Source: Palsa-147 sp049279675 (lineage in GTDB: Bacteria; Acidobacteriota; Terriglobia; Acidiferrales; UBA7541). From it: DNA of 64,000 nt. Where the stretch lies: positions 4,064 through 68,063 of the forward strand of contig JBAPOP010000007.1 in assembly GCA_049279675.1 (NCBI GenBank). The letters run 5' to 3'. Each line of letters begins with the position of its first letter. Position 1 is the stretch's first letter. Below, one piece after another: positions 42,590-53,085 of the stretch. A model generated the notes under the pieces. It was not told where the DNA came from. It saw only the letters and a program-made list of their open reading frames with translations, and did not search any database. A program made the position numbers and the translations under genes.

Positions 42590-43051
42590 CTAGAACCATG
42601 TCTTTCGGCGATACTCGCGGTATTCGTCGCCAAATTTTTCTTCGAGGACTCGAGCCTCCGCACGCGCGCGAAATAATTGCATCACCACGATGGCGGTGAG
42701 AACTGGCAGCATGAGTTCGGGCCATCCAAAAAAGAGCAACATTCCGACCAAGAGAATTGACGAGAATACGTAAATCGGATTGCGGATGCGCGAATAGAGC
42801 CCATGCGTTACCAGATGCCGGGCCTTCGGCTGTACCGAAAACGAATCTCCCAGCTGGAATTGCGCCACGAACCACAGCGTCAGGCCCGAAATCATCAAGC
42901 AAATTCCTGCGATGCGTGCCGGTGTAAGCGGCCGATTGCGAAAGACCCAAACGAGAACTCCAGCCCCAACGGCGACTACAGAAACGCGGAACCAGCGGGA
43001 GATCAAGCCTGACGCGCCGGACTTGTTCGCGGAATTGCTGGGTTCAGCCAT
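42590..43051 (-). CDS. Isoprenylcysteine/phospholipid methyltransferase-like membrane protein
   Basis: A 153-residue protein with about four membrane segments (VSVVAVGAGVLVWVF, IAGICLMISGLTLWFVAQFQ, VFSSILLVGMLLFFGWP, LPVLTAIVVMQLF). The ICMT/PEMT hallmark is present: HLVTHGLYSRIRNPIYVFSS and AEARVLEEKFGDEYREYRRK. It would methylate a lipid or small substrate with SAM. It overlaps trmD by eight bases, so it is coupled, and is an unusual insert between trmD and rplS. Confidence 0.8.
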   Translation of the reverse strand: MAEPSNSANKSGASGLISRWFRVSVVAVGAGVLVWVFRNRPLTPARIAGICLMISGLTLWFVAQFQLGDSFSVQPKARHLVTHGLYSRIRNPIYVFSSILLVGMLLFFGWPELMLPVLTAIVVMQLFRARAEARVLEEKFGDEYREYRRKTWF

Positions 43052-43832
43052 TGTGCCTTTTCGATTCTTCCGCGGCGGCTTCGAGAAGTTCGGGGCGATT
43101 GCGGAAAGTTTTCTCGAGCGCCTTCTGGCGGCGCCAGCGGCGAATTTCCTCGTGATTGCCGCTCATCAAAATTTCCGGCACAGCCCAATCGCGAAAAATT
43201 TGCGGGCGCGTGTAATGCGGGTAATCAAGAATTCCTCTTCCTGAAATTCGCGGCTCCGCGCTCGTAGCTTGATTTTCGATCGCGAGCGATTGTTCAGTCC
43301 CGTTCGCTTCGCTAAACGATTCATTCACCGTGGAATCTTCGTTGCCAAGCGCGCCGGGCAGAAGCCGCGTGACGGCATCGACGACCATTGCGGCGGGCAA
43401 TTCGCCGCCGGAGAGAACGAAATCGCCGATGGAAATTTCGTCTGTGGCGAGATTCTCGGCCACTCGCTCGTCCACGCCTTCGTAGCGGCCACAGAGCAGC
43501 ACGATGCGTTCCAGTTTTGAAAATCGCCGCGCGCATTCTTGCCGGAAGGATTTTCCAGACGCAGAGAGCAGGACCACCGCGGTGCGATGTGGCGCGTTGT
43601 TTGTTCCGAGAATGGATTCGACCGCTTCGAATAGCGGCTCGGGTTTCAGCACCATGCCTTCGCCGCCGCCGAACGGGCGATCGTCCACGGTGCGGTGCTT
43701 ATCGTGCGCGAACTCGCGCAAATCGCGAACCGCAATTTCGATCAGATTCGCCTCGCGCGCGCGACGAACGATTCCGTGATCGAGCGGACCGGCGAAGAAT
43801 TCAGGAAAAATTGTGACGATGTCGAAATGCAT
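43044..43832 (-). CDS. trmD: tRNA (guanine-N1-)-methyltransferase
   Basis: The trefoil-knot methyltransferase is recognised by MHFDIVTIFPEFFAGPLDHG, DDRPFGGGEGMVLKPEPLF, RIVLLCGRYEGVDERVAENL and EISIGDFVLSGGELPAAMVV. It makes m1G37 in tRNAs and prevents frameshifting. The C-terminal domain (GRGILDYPHYTRPQIFRDW) is normal. A 20-residue loop before it (GNEDSTVNESFSEANGTEQS) is slightly long. A TACACT eight bases before the ATG may be an internal promoter. Confidence 0.96.
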   Translation of the reverse strand: MHFDIVTIFPEFFAGPLDHGIVRRAREANLIEIAVRDLREFAHDKHRTVDDRPFGGGEGMVLKPEPLFEAVESILGTNNAPHRTAVVLLSASGKSFRQECARRFSKLERIVLLCGRYEGVDERVAENLATDEISIGDFVLSGGELPAAMVVDAVTRLLPGALGNEDSTVNESFSEANGTEQSLAIENQATSAEPRISGRGILDYPHYTRPQIFRDWAVPEILMSGNHEEIRRWRRQKALEKTFRNRPELLEAAAEESKRHNG

Positions 43833-43891
43833 TGGGGAGAAGTGTAGCGCAGATTGGTGTGGCGAGACGAAGAGCCGCGACGCGCGGCAAC

Positions 43892-44449
43892 TTATTCGCT
43901 GCGATTTAAATCGAGCAGGCCTTCAGGTGGCGAGATTTCGATGCGTCGCGCGGCGGGATCAATTCTTGTGCAGATCTCGACGGCGAGAGGAATCAGAATT
44001 TCGCCTTGAGGCGAATCCACGGCAAGCAGTGGCGTACCCGCCATGCCTTCGCCGGTCGACTGAACGTCACGCACGACGCCGACTCGTTTTCCTCCAGCCA
44101 CAAGCACATCACATCCGATTAAATCCGAGATGAAGTAACTGCCTTCGGGGAGAACGACGCGATCCTTGAACGGCACTTGCACTTGCAAGCCGATGAACTT
44201 CTCAGCGTCATTGATCGAGTCCGAGCCTTCGAAGTGGAATACGGCTTGTCCGCCGTGGCTCATGCTGAGCCAGCATTTGCGCACGGAGACACTTCGCCTT
44301 TTTGCTTTCCCATCCCACAGGAAAGCCGATTTCAGTTGTGTGAGCCGGTCAGGAAAATCTGTGAGGATTTCTGCCGCAACCTCGCCGCGCCGGCCTTGAG
44401 GCCGGACGATCCGCGCCAGCGTGACGTAGCTCGACTCTTCCGAATTCAC
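43892..44449 (-). CDS. rimM: Ribosome maturation factor RimM
   Basis: A 185-residue protein: the N-terminal RimM barrel (YVTLARIVRPQGRRGEVAAE, FPDRLTQLKSAFLW) and the C-terminal PRC barrel (LPEGSYFISDLIGCDVLVAG, TPLLAVDSPQGEILIPLAVE). It binds S19 during maturation of the 30S head. Its start shares one base with the khpA stop. The operon order rpsP-khpA-rimM-trmD is conserved in many bacteria. Confidence 0.93.
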   Translation of the reverse strand: MNSEESSYVTLARIVRPQGRRGEVAAEILTDFPDRLTQLKSAFLWDGKAKRRSVSVRKCWLSMSHGGQAVFHFEGSDSINDAEKFIGLQVQVPFKDRVVLPEGSYFISDLIGCDVLVAGGKRVGVVRDVQSTGEGMAGTPLLAVDSPQGEILIPLAVEICTRIDPAARRIEISPPEGLLDLNRSE

Positions 44450-44679
44450 TACTCGAGAATTTCCAGCGTAAATCGCTTTCTCAATTTCATTCCCGCCGCA
44501 CCAAGGATGGTGCGGATGGATTTTGCCGTGCGGCCTTGACGTCCGATGACTTTACCCAAGTCCTCGGGATGTACTTTGAGTTCGAGAACAGTAACCTGTT
44601 CCCCATCAATCGCGCGAACACTGACTTGATCCGAGTGATCGACGAGCGCCTTAGCGATCTGCTCCACGAGGTCTCTCAT
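44449..44679 (-). CDS. khpA: KH-domain RNA-binding protein KhpA
   Basis: A 76-residue single KH domain: RDLVEQIAKALVDHSDQVSV, VHPEDLGKVIGRQGRTAKSI with the GRQG loop, and RTILGAAGMKLRKRFTLEI. KhpA binds RNA, often with KhpB, and affects cell division or growth in other bacteria. It lies between rpsP and rimM. Confidence 0.92.
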   Translation of the reverse strand: MRDLVEQIAKALVDHSDQVSVRAIDGEQVTVLELKVHPEDLGKVIGRQGRTAKSIRTILGAAGMKLRKRFTLEILE

Positions 44680-44774
44680 TGCGTCTCCTCCACAGGTAGC
44701 TGAACTGAGCGCGCCAATTCGCTCGAGTTTGAGCTTTGAACTAGAGAAACACCCTTACCTGGGGATGCGACGTA

Positions 44775-45014
44775 CTAGACAATCTTCTGGTTACGAAGAA
44801 AACTGCGGACTGTGTCGCTAGGCTGCGCGCCGCATCCGAGCCAATACTTGATGCGGTCGGCGTCAAGTTTCACTTCGGCGGGCTTCTTCAGCGGATCGTA
44901 AGTTCCGACAATTTCGACAAAACGGCCATTGCGCGGGCGAGCCTTCTCGGTCACCACGACGCGGTAGAACGGCCTCTTTTTCTTTCCAATGCGAGCAAGA
45001 CGAATCGTTACCAC
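44775..45014 (-). CDS. rpsP: 30S ribosomal protein S16
   Basis: A 79-residue S16: MVTIRLARIGKKKRPFYRVV, ARPRNGRFVEIVGTYDPLKK and ADRIKYWLGCGAQPSDTVRS. It stabilises the 30S body. It lies 126 bases after ffh and begins the rpsP-khpA-rimM-trmD run. AGGAGG is placed just before the ATG. Confidence 0.96.
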   Translation of the reverse strand: MVTIRLARIGKKKRPFYRVVVTEKARPRNGRFVEIVGTYDPLKKPAEVKLDADRIKYWLGCGAQPSDTVRSFLRNQKIV

Positions 45015-45140
45015 TTAAAATTCCTCCTAGTTCGAATCCCGCAATTATAGCGAATTGGGCGGGTTTACCCTAGCCCGATTTACGGCTGTTTGCTGCGCAT
45101 CCGGCCGCGCGATTCTCCACTTTTTGCGCCAAATTCCGCT

Positions 45141-46490
<1,350 letters not shown>

Positions 46491-46572
46491 GGGCCGAGGT
46501 TCCTGGTGGATCGAAAGTCGAAGCGAACGGCAAGGAGACAGTCAAATCAGCGATTACAAAGTGGCTCATTTT

Positions 46573-46655
46573 GTTACGATTAGAAATGGGCTCGGCCGTT
46601 TGTTTTGTGTGAGTTACGTCGATTTCTAATCGTTTTGGTGTCACGATTAGAAAGG
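46573..46655. repeat. Inverted/direct repeat element, copy A
   Basis: ACGATTAGAAAT (46576-46587) and its exact inverse ATTTCTAATCGT (46622-46633) flank a 34-base core, followed by another ACGATTAGAAA (46643-46653). The whole unit reappears at 46791-46874 at roughly 80% identity. It is a structured intergenic repeat, not a gene. Confidence 0.75.
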
Positions 46656-46790
46656 AAGTGAAAAGCGACCGGTTCGCCCCCGCGAGCGGCCTCATCGCAG
46701 GCAAGTCGCGAGCGACGAGCGAAAGTCCGGCCCGCCTCCCGGCGAGCCCTACAGTTGCACCCCTTATCCAGTCCGGAGCTGTAGTGTTTG

Positions 46791-46874
46791 TGTCCCGGTT
46801 AGGAAGGGACTCGGTGTTTTGTTTTGAAGGAGTTACGGTGATTTCTAATTGTTTTGGTGTCCCGGTTAGAAATG
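46791..46874. repeat. Inverted/direct repeat element, copy B
   Basis: CCCGGTTAGGAAG, ATTTCTAATTGT and CCCGGTTAGAAAT occupy the same relative places as the repeats in copy A, 218 bases away. The core GAGTTACG(G/T)(T/C)GATTTCTAAT is shared. Confidence 0.75.
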
Positions 46875-46928
46875 TGGAGACACGTGGGGAGTGACTTATG
46901 ATAGGGGGCCTGCTTTGCGTCTGGCAAA

Positions 46929-47024
46929 TGTAGCTCACCTCTTTAGAGGTGAGGCATTTCGTCTCGTTTCCGCCGGGTAATGCGGGCACGGCAAAAGCCT
47001 CGGGTCTGAAGACCCGAGCTACAT
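46929..47024. repeat. Composite REP-like element with two hairpins
   Basis: TGTAGCTC (46929-46936) and GAGCTACA (47016-47023) are exact outer inverted repeats. Inside are two hairpins: CACCTC-TTTA-GAGGTG (46936-46951) and CTCGGGTC-TGAA-GACCCGAG (46999-47018). The form resembles paired REP/BIME units. It lies in the gene-free 46491-47323 spacer. Confidence 0.7.
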
Positions 47025-47323
47025 TACGAGGCGCGTGGCCGAGATCGACGTTGTTGAGCGTAATTGTCACTCATTCACGGATAACATGCCGCGCCGGGAG
47101 ATACAAGGGGTGGGGTCTGTGGACTTTCGGCGCTTGCTGAGCCTTTGACTTTGCTGGGAACTCGCTCGAACAAACTTTTGCCGTAGCTACGCGCACAGCT
47201 CGGCGAGAGACGAAAACCAGAGGACATTCGAGCGGTGGTGTACAACCGGATATTGTAGTTGCAGGCGATCTGTTATACGGTGCAAGCAGTCCACCGCGGG
47301 AATTCACGAAGGCGAAATTCGCT

Positions 47324-49762
47324 GTGAAGCCGAAATTTTTCGCGCTGCCGGTTGCCGCCGCATTCTCGATCCTCTGTGCTGCGGCATTTGCAGGCGGCTC
47401 TTTGGCTACGAGCCATACCTCGGCTACGAACCGATCCTCGGCCACGAACCGTTTTTCGCAACAGTCGAGCCAAACGCGAGGCGTTGCGCCCGAGCAAGAG
47501 ACGAAGGCGCAAGTCGCGTCTGAATTGAGCGGCCACTTTTTCGCGCTCGTCATCGGCATCAACAATTACGAGCATTTGCCGAAGCTCGCCACCGCCGTGC
47601 AGGATGCGCAGGCGCTCGCTTCGATTCTTCGCGATCAGTATGGGTTTCAAACAACACCTCTATTCAATGCGACGCACGACCAGATCATGAAGGCGATGAA
47701 CGACTACCGTCACAGCCTCGACGAAAATGCGAGCCTTCTGATTTATTACGCCGGCCACGGCTATTACGACAAAGATGCCGACAAGGCGTATTGGCTGCCC
47801 GTGGATGCTGACCGCGACGACAATTCGCACTGGATCATGGCAGAGTCCATTACAACCGCGGCGAAAGTGATTCCGGCGCGACATGTCCTGATCGTTTCTG
47901 ATAGTTGCTATTCCGGCGGCCTGACGCGCGACATAGCGCTCTCATACACCGCAGAGGAGCGCGAGCGGTTCCTCGCAAAGATGGCTTTCGGGAAGTCGCG
48001 CACTCTGATGTCGAGCGGCGCGCTCGAACCGGTCGCAGATGGGGGCGGCGGCGGACATTCGGTGTTTACGGGCGCATTGATCAAGGCACTCGCCACTTCC
48101 AGCGACACTATTTTCTCGGCGGAAGGACTTTTCGATCAGTATGTTCAAGTGTCTGTCTCTGGCAGATCCGATCAGACTCCGCAATACGCTCCGATCCGAA
48201 ATTCCGGACACGACTTCGGCGACTTCGTGTTTGTGCGATCGGGCAAGGCGTCTGCGCCCAGCGCAGCGCAGAAAGCGGCGAACAACCAGGCGCCGGCACC
48301 TCAGACTGTGGCTTCGCAGCCGGCGCCAGCCCGGCAGCCGGCCGCGCCGCCTCGCCCAGCGTACAATCCGCCGGCTGCGGCGCCGATTGAAATGCCTACT
48401 AACAAGGTATCGGCAAACCAGACGTTCGGAGGAATTCGCTTCGAAGTGAAGAGCGTCAACACCAACGACAGCAAAGCTCCGATCGTTCTGATTGCAGCGA
48501 CGAATACAGAACAGCGCGATATCAAGTTCAAGCTCCTGTTTCCGCTGGAACCGAAAGTGATCGACAGTAACGGGATCGCGAGCAATTGGTATGGCGTTGA
48601 CGGCGTTCCGATCTGCAATGCGTACGGCAACATCACAGTAAACTGTGCCACGCCGGATCCGACCCGCTGGTCAGTGGCACATTCGGGCGCTCCATTGAAC
48701 TTCGCACTGAAATTCCGTGGCCCTCAAGATTTTCACGGATCGAGCGCGAGTGTTTCCTTTAACGTATTACTTGGCACCGAAAAGGATGACGGAACCATAA
48801 AATCGGTGATGATCCCTGTCGTTCTTCCCAACGTGCTGCTTAAGCCTGACGCGCCCGTTCGGCCTGCGTTGGCCAATCGAGTTTATGAGGAGATCCATTT
48901 TGACGTGACGAGCGTCCGAACCGGCGACAAGGCCGTAAGCTTTCTCGTCGCCGCGACGAACACGCAACAGCGCGACTCGAGGTTCAAGATATTGGTGCCG
49001 CTGGAACCGAAAGTGATCGACAGCAACGGGGTCGCGAGCAATTGGTATGGCGTTGACGGCGTTCCGATCTGCAATGCCTACGGCAATATCACGGCAAACT
49101 GCGCGAAGCCCGAACCTAACCTATGGTCGGAGGCCTATTCGAGTATTCCATTGAATTTCGTGCTGAACTTCCGTGGCCTTCAGGATTTTCGCGGCTCTAG
49201 CGCGAGCGTTTCCTTCAACGTGTTGCTCGGCACCGAAAAGGATGATGGAACCGTACGGCCGACAATGATCCCGGTTGTTTTGCCGAACGTTCCGCTCAAT
49301 CCCGATGCGCCCGTTCGGCCGAGGTTGGCCAGCCAGGCGTATGAAGGCATTCGATTTGACGTCGTGGCCGCCCAGGCGGGCGAGAAAGCAATTCGCGTTC
49401 TAGTCGCGGCGACAAATACGCAGCAGCGGGATTTGAGGTTCAAGATATTGGTGCCGCCGGATCCGAAAGTGATCGACAGCAACGGGGTCGCGAGCAATGG
49501 GTATGGCGTCGACGGCGTTCAGAATTGCAATGCCTACGGCAATATCGCGGCAAACTGCGCGAAGCCCGAACCGAACCTCTGGTCGGAGACGTATTCGGGC
49601 ATTCCGTTGAACCTCGTCCTGAACTTCCGTGGCCCTCAGGATTTTCGCGGGTCGAGCGTCAATATTTCTTTTGACGCACTACTCGGCACCGAAAAAGATG
49701 ACGGGAGCATAAAAACCACAGTGATCCATGTTGCCTTGCCAAACGTTCCCGTCACCCAATGA
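47324..49762 (+). CDS. Exported caspase-family protease with three C-terminal repeats
   Basis: An 812-residue protein: signal peptide (KFFALPVAAAFSILCAAAF), Ser/Thr linker, and a C14 caspase domain (residues 70-305) with FALVIGINNYEHLPKL, YYAGHGYYD (His145), and VLIVSDSCYSGG (Cys195). A Pro/Ala/Gln linker (310-360) follows, then three tandem units of about 152 residues starting at 369, 521 and 673. Each has ATNT(E/Q)QRD, PKVIDSNG(I/V)ASN, CNAYGNI and SFNVLLGTEKDDG, with one Cys pair. The repeats read as beta-sandwich-like binding domains. The start is GTG at 47324. It is the first gene of a caspase/CHAT cluster. Confidence 0.88.
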   Translation: MKPKFFALPVAAAFSILCAAAFAGGSLATSHTSATNRSSATNRFSQQSSQTRGVAPEQETKAQVASELSGHFFALVIGINNYEHLPKLATAVQDAQALASILRDQYGFQTTPLFNATHDQIMKAMNDYRHSLDENASLLIYYAGHGYYDKDADKAYWLPVDADRDDNSHWIMAESITTAAKVIPARHVLIVSDSCYSGGLTRDIALSYTAEERERFLAKMAFGKSRTLMSSGALEPVADGGGGGHSVFTGALIKALATSSDTIFSAEGLFDQYVQVSVSGRSDQTPQYAPIRNSGHDFGDFVFVRSGKASAPSAAQKAANNQAPAPQTVASQPAPARQPAAPPRPAYNPPAAAPIEMPTNKVSANQTFGGIRFEVKSVNTNDSKAPIVLIAATNTEQRDIKFKLLFPLEPKVIDSNGIASNWYGVDGVPICNAYGNITVNCATPDPTRWSVAHSGAPLNFALKFRGPQDFHGSSASVSFNVLLGTEKDDGTIKSVMIPVVLPNVLLKPDAPVRPALANRVYEEIHFDVTSVRTGDKAVSFLVAATNTQQRDSRFKILVPLEPKVIDSNGVASNWYGVDGVPICNAYGNITANCAKPEPNLWSEAYSSIPLNFVLNFRGLQDFRGSSASVSFNVLLGTEKDDGTVRPTMIPVVLPNVPLNPDAPVRPRLASQAYEGIRFDVVAAQAGEKAIRVLVAATNTQQRDLRFKILVPPDPKVIDSNGVASNGYGVDGVQNCNAYGNIAANCAKPEPNLWSETYSGIPLNLVLNFRGPQDFRGSSVNISFDALLGTEKDDGSIKTTVIHVALPNVPVTQ

Positions 49763-49873
49763 TGTGACAGGTGGGGGAGCCACGCCGTGGCGGATCTTCG
49801 CATGAGTCCCAAGCGTGCAACGGACCGCGCGACTTTTTCCTTCAACAAGACAAACGGTGTGCATTGACCTGCA

Positions 49874-49901
49874 TTGACATGACGAGAGATCGGGTTACAT
49901 T
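49874..49901 (+). promoter_or_regulatory. Promoter of the TPR-CHAT gene
   Basis: A perfect TTGACA (49874-49879), a 16-base spacer and TACATT (49896-49901) lie 32 bases before the ATG at 49934. This argues that the CHAT gene has its own promoter in addition to any read-through from the caspase gene. Confidence 0.6.
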
Positions 49902-49933
49902 GTGGCGAGAGTCTCTTCGGACCACGCGCGGCG

Positions 49934-52900
49934 ATGATGATTCCCGCTCCCACTATCCTTCGCGGTCCTTCGGGCGCTAGGAAATTGCAAAGACTAAAAA
50001 AGACTCGCGCCGCTTTTAGCGGATTGCTTGCCGTGGGTGTCGCGATGATGTTGATCATGGCGCTTGGCTTGCCGGTTAGGGCGCAGGAGGGGCGGTGGGC
50101 TGAGCTGGTGAAGAGGGCGAATGCGCTGCGAGGAGAGGGCAAGTATGCAGAGGGGATACCGGTTGCGGAAGAGGCGGTGCGAGTGGCGGAGAAGTCAATT
50201 GGAGCGAAAAGCCCGGCGCTGGCGATGAGTTTGAATTTGCTTGGGGCGATGTATGACGACGAGGGGAAATATGCGGAGGCGGAGCCGGTCTTTCAGCGCA
50301 GCTTGACGATCCGCGAGACGGCATTGGGGCCGGACAATCCTGAAGTGGCGAAGAGTTTGAATAGCTTGGCGTTTCTTTATTATCACGAAGGCAGGTATGC
50401 GGAGGCGGAGCCGCTTTTCAGGCGCGCGCTGGCGATTCGCGAGAACGCGCTCGGGCCGGACAATGCGGAAGTGGCCGTCACGCTGAATACGCTTGCGTCG
50501 CTGTATCAGAGGCAGGGGGAATTTGCAAAGGCGGAGCCGCTCTTCAAGCGCAGTCTGGCAATCCGCGAAAAAATTCTCAAGCCGGACGATCCTGAATTGG
50601 CGCGGAGCCTTGGGAGCGTCGCGACGCTGTATCAGGAGCAGGGGAAATATGCGGAGGCGGAGCCGCTGCTTAGGCGCGCGCTGGCAATTCGCGAAAAGGC
50701 GCTCGGGCCGGAGCATCCCGACGTGGCGGCGAGCCTGAACATTCTGGCGCTCGTGTGCGAGCAGCAGGGCAAATATGCCGAAGCGGAGCCACTTTACAAA
50801 CGCAGCTTGGCGATACGCGAGAAGGCGCTTGGGCCCGACCATCCCGACGTGGCGAGGAGCCTCAGCAGCCTCGCGACGCTGTATCAGAAGCAGGGGAAAT
50901 ATTCCGAGGCGGAGGCGCTATTCAAGCGCAGCTTGGCGATTCGTGAAAAGGCGCTTGGCCCCGACCATCCTGATGTCGCGTCGAGCCTGAACAATCTCGC
51001 GCACGTTGACGAAAATCAGGGCAAGTACGCCGAAGCGGAGCCGCTCTACAAGCGGAGCCTGGCGATCCGCGAAAAGGCGCTTGGCGCGGACCATCCGGAT
51101 GTGGCCGCGAGCCAGAGCAACCTCGCGACGCTTTATTACGCCGAAGGCAACTACGCGCAGGCGGAAGCTTACTTCGAGCCCGCGCTTAAAAATATTTCGA
51201 AGCAATTCGAGAACAACTTCACGTACATGAGCGACAAGGACCGGCTGGAATTTCTGCACACGGTGCAGCCGACATTCGACGCGTATTTGAGTTTCTGCCT
51301 GACGCAGCGCGAGCGAGATTCGAATCTTGCGGGCGGGATGTACGACTTGCTGCTGTGGGAGAAGGGGCTCGTCGGAACGAGTGTGGCGGCGTTGCGAGCG
51401 CAGGTGGCCGACGGCGGCGACGCGCAGGCGCTCAACATTTTTGACCGGCTGGCGGCGAAGAAAAGCGAATCGGCGCGGCTTGCGAGCACGCGGCCCGAGG
51501 GCTGGGAGCAATCGCGGAAACAAATTGATGACGAAGCGAACGAGCTCGAACAGCAATTGGCGCGGCGGGTGAGCTCGATTGGCGAACAGAAAAATGCGGC
51601 TCACGCCGGTTGGCGCGACGTGCAGAAGGCGCTGGGGCCGCGCGAGGCTTCCGTGGAATTCGTCCGTTTCCATTTCAATGACGGGAAACATTGGACGAGG
51701 GCATTCGAGTACGCCGCGTTGATTGTGACGGCGCAGAGCGAGGCTGGGCCGGCACTGATCTCGCTCGGCGATGCGAAAGAGCTCGAGGGTGATCCACTGC
51801 GCGACTATCGCTTGCGCGTGGGACTTCGAGCGAATGGCACGGCGAGAGGCGTCGCGGCTGTGGAGAAAAATGAAAATGGCGGCGCGGCGCCGAAGGTGAG
51901 TTTTTTCGATGCGTTTTGGAAGCCACTCGAGCCTGCGCTGAAGGGCGTCGAGCGAATATATCTTTCGCCTGATGGCGCGCTCAATCAAGTGGCGCTGGGA
52001 GATGTTGCTGGGAGCGACGGGCGATTGTTGATCGAGAAATACGATTTGCGAATCGTTTCGAGCACGAAGGATATTTTGCGCGGACCGCGGAAAACTTCTA
52101 CGAACGATAGTTCGGTGCTGGTCGGGAATCCTGCGTTTGATTTGGATGAAGCGCAGGAGCGGGCGGCGCTCGAATCTTTGCACGCCGCGCCGGCGGCGGC
52201 CGATGCTGCTCCGGAGGCTCAAGAAATCGTGAGTTTGCGATCGCGCGAACTTGAAAGCGGGAAGCTCGATCCTCTGCCCGGGACGCAGATTGAGGTGGAA
52301 GAGATCGCGAAGCTGCTCGAGAAGCAGCGATGGCAGGCGCAGATCTACACACGGGAGCACGCGCTGAAAGAAGCGGTAATGGAAGTGAAAGGGCCGCGCG
52401 TGCTGCATCTCGCGACGCACGGATTTTTTGAGGCTGACCAAAAAACAGATCAGCGTGAAAACGACGAGAGCTCAGCGAGTGAACAGCCAGCGAGCGTGGA
52501 AGATCCGATGCTGCGTTCGGGACTGTTTTTTGCAGGAGCGAATCGCAGACTTTCCGGGCACGCGACACCGGCCGATTTGGACGATGGCGTGTTAACGGCT
52601 TATGAAGCGAGTCAACTCAACTTGCAGGGGACCGAGTTGGTGGTGCTGAGCGCGTGCGAGACGGGGCTCGGCGAAGTGGCGGCGGGCGAAGGAGTGTTCG
52701 GACTGCGACGCGCGCTGCAAGTGGCAGGCGCTGATTCCGTGCTCATGAGCATGTGGGCTGTGCCGGACAAGGAGACGCAGGAATTGATGGTGCTTTTTTA
52801 CGAGAAGTGGCTATCCGGAAAAGACAAGCCTGAGGCGCTGCGGGAAGCGCAATTGGAAATGCGAGCGCGGGTGAAGGCGCGCTACGGAGAAGATCGGCCG

Positions 52901-52936
52901 CAATATTGGGGTGCGTTCGTGATTGTGGGGCGGTGA
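49934..52936 (+). CDS. Exported TPR-CHAT protein
   Basis: A 1000-residue protein: an N-terminal signal or anchor (AFSGLLAVGVAMMLIMALGL, then VRAQ), eight 42-residue TPRs of the kinesin-light-chain type (about residues 85-420; PDVAxSLxxLATLYxxQGKY, AEAEPLxxRSLAIREKALG), a helical middle, and a C-terminal CHAT protease domain. The dyad is His829 in VLHLATHGFF and Cys908 in LVVLSACETGLGEV, with GADSVLMSMWAVPD and YWGAFVIVG at the end. CHAT is a caspase-like clan CD fold. Placement between two caspase genes is notable. Confidence 0.92.
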   Translation: MMIPAPTILRGPSGARKLQRLKKTRAAFSGLLAVGVAMMLIMALGLPVRAQEGRWAELVKRANALRGEGKYAEGIPVAEEAVRVAEKSIGAKSPALAMSLNLLGAMYDDEGKYAEAEPVFQRSLTIRETALGPDNPEVAKSLNSLAFLYYHEGRYAEAEPLFRRALAIRENALGPDNAEVAVTLNTLASLYQRQGEFAKAEPLFKRSLAIREKILKPDDPELARSLGSVATLYQEQGKYAEAEPLLRRALAIREKALGPEHPDVAASLNILALVCEQQGKYAEAEPLYKRSLAIREKALGPDHPDVARSLSSLATLYQKQGKYSEAEALFKRSLAIREKALGPDHPDVASSLNNLAHVDENQGKYAEAEPLYKRSLAIREKALGADHPDVAASQSNLATLYYAEGNYAQAEAYFEPALKNISKQFENNFTYMSDKDRLEFLHTVQPTFDAYLSFCLTQRERDSNLAGGMYDLLLWEKGLVGTSVAALRAQVADGGDAQALNIFDRLAAKKSESARLASTRPEGWEQSRKQIDDEANELEQQLARRVSSIGEQKNAAHAGWRDVQKALGPREASVEFVRFHFNDGKHWTRAFEYAALIVTAQSEAGPALISLGDAKELEGDPLRDYRLRVGLRANGTARGVAAVEKNENGGAAPKVSFFDAFWKPLEPALKGVERIYLSPDGALNQVALGDVAGSDGRLLIEKYDLRIVSSTKDILRGPRKTSTNDSSVLVGNPAFDLDEAQERAALESLHAAPAAADAAPEAQEIVSLRSRELESGKLDPLPGTQIEVEEIAKLLEKQRWQAQIYTREHALKEAVMEVKGPRVLHLATHGFFEADQKTDQRENDESSASEQPASVEDPMLRSGLFFAGANRRLSGHATPADLDDGVLTAYEASQLNLQGTELVVLSACETGLGEVAAGEGVFGLRRALQVAGADSVLMSMWAVPDKETQELMVLFYEKWLSGKDKPEALREAQLEMRARVKARYGEDRPQYWGAFVIVGR

Positions 52937-53003
52937 GGCGTCGATGCAAAGGCGCTCTTCTTGCTGCGCGAGAATGGGGCAAATTTTGGGTTCGGTAACC
53001 GCA

Positions 53004-53036
53004 CGAAAAAACGCCGGCAAGATGCCGGCGCTACGA
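53004..53036. repeat. REP-like hairpin between convergent genes
   Basis: CGCCGGC-AAGAT-GCCGGCG (53012-53030) followed by CTACGAT matches the (C)CGGC..GCCGGGCGCTACA family also seen at 57280, 58696 and 61409. It may end transcription of the two convergent caspase/CHAT genes. Confidence 0.65.
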
Positions 53037-53085
53037 TGGCATGGGAATCGCCGCGAAAAATAAAGCGCAGACACACAATCGCAAA

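Noticed and set aside
50180..51190. Regular 126-base repeats that could look like a tandem array or CRISPR
   Set aside because: They encode TPR units of 42 residues in the CHAT protein and there are no spacers.
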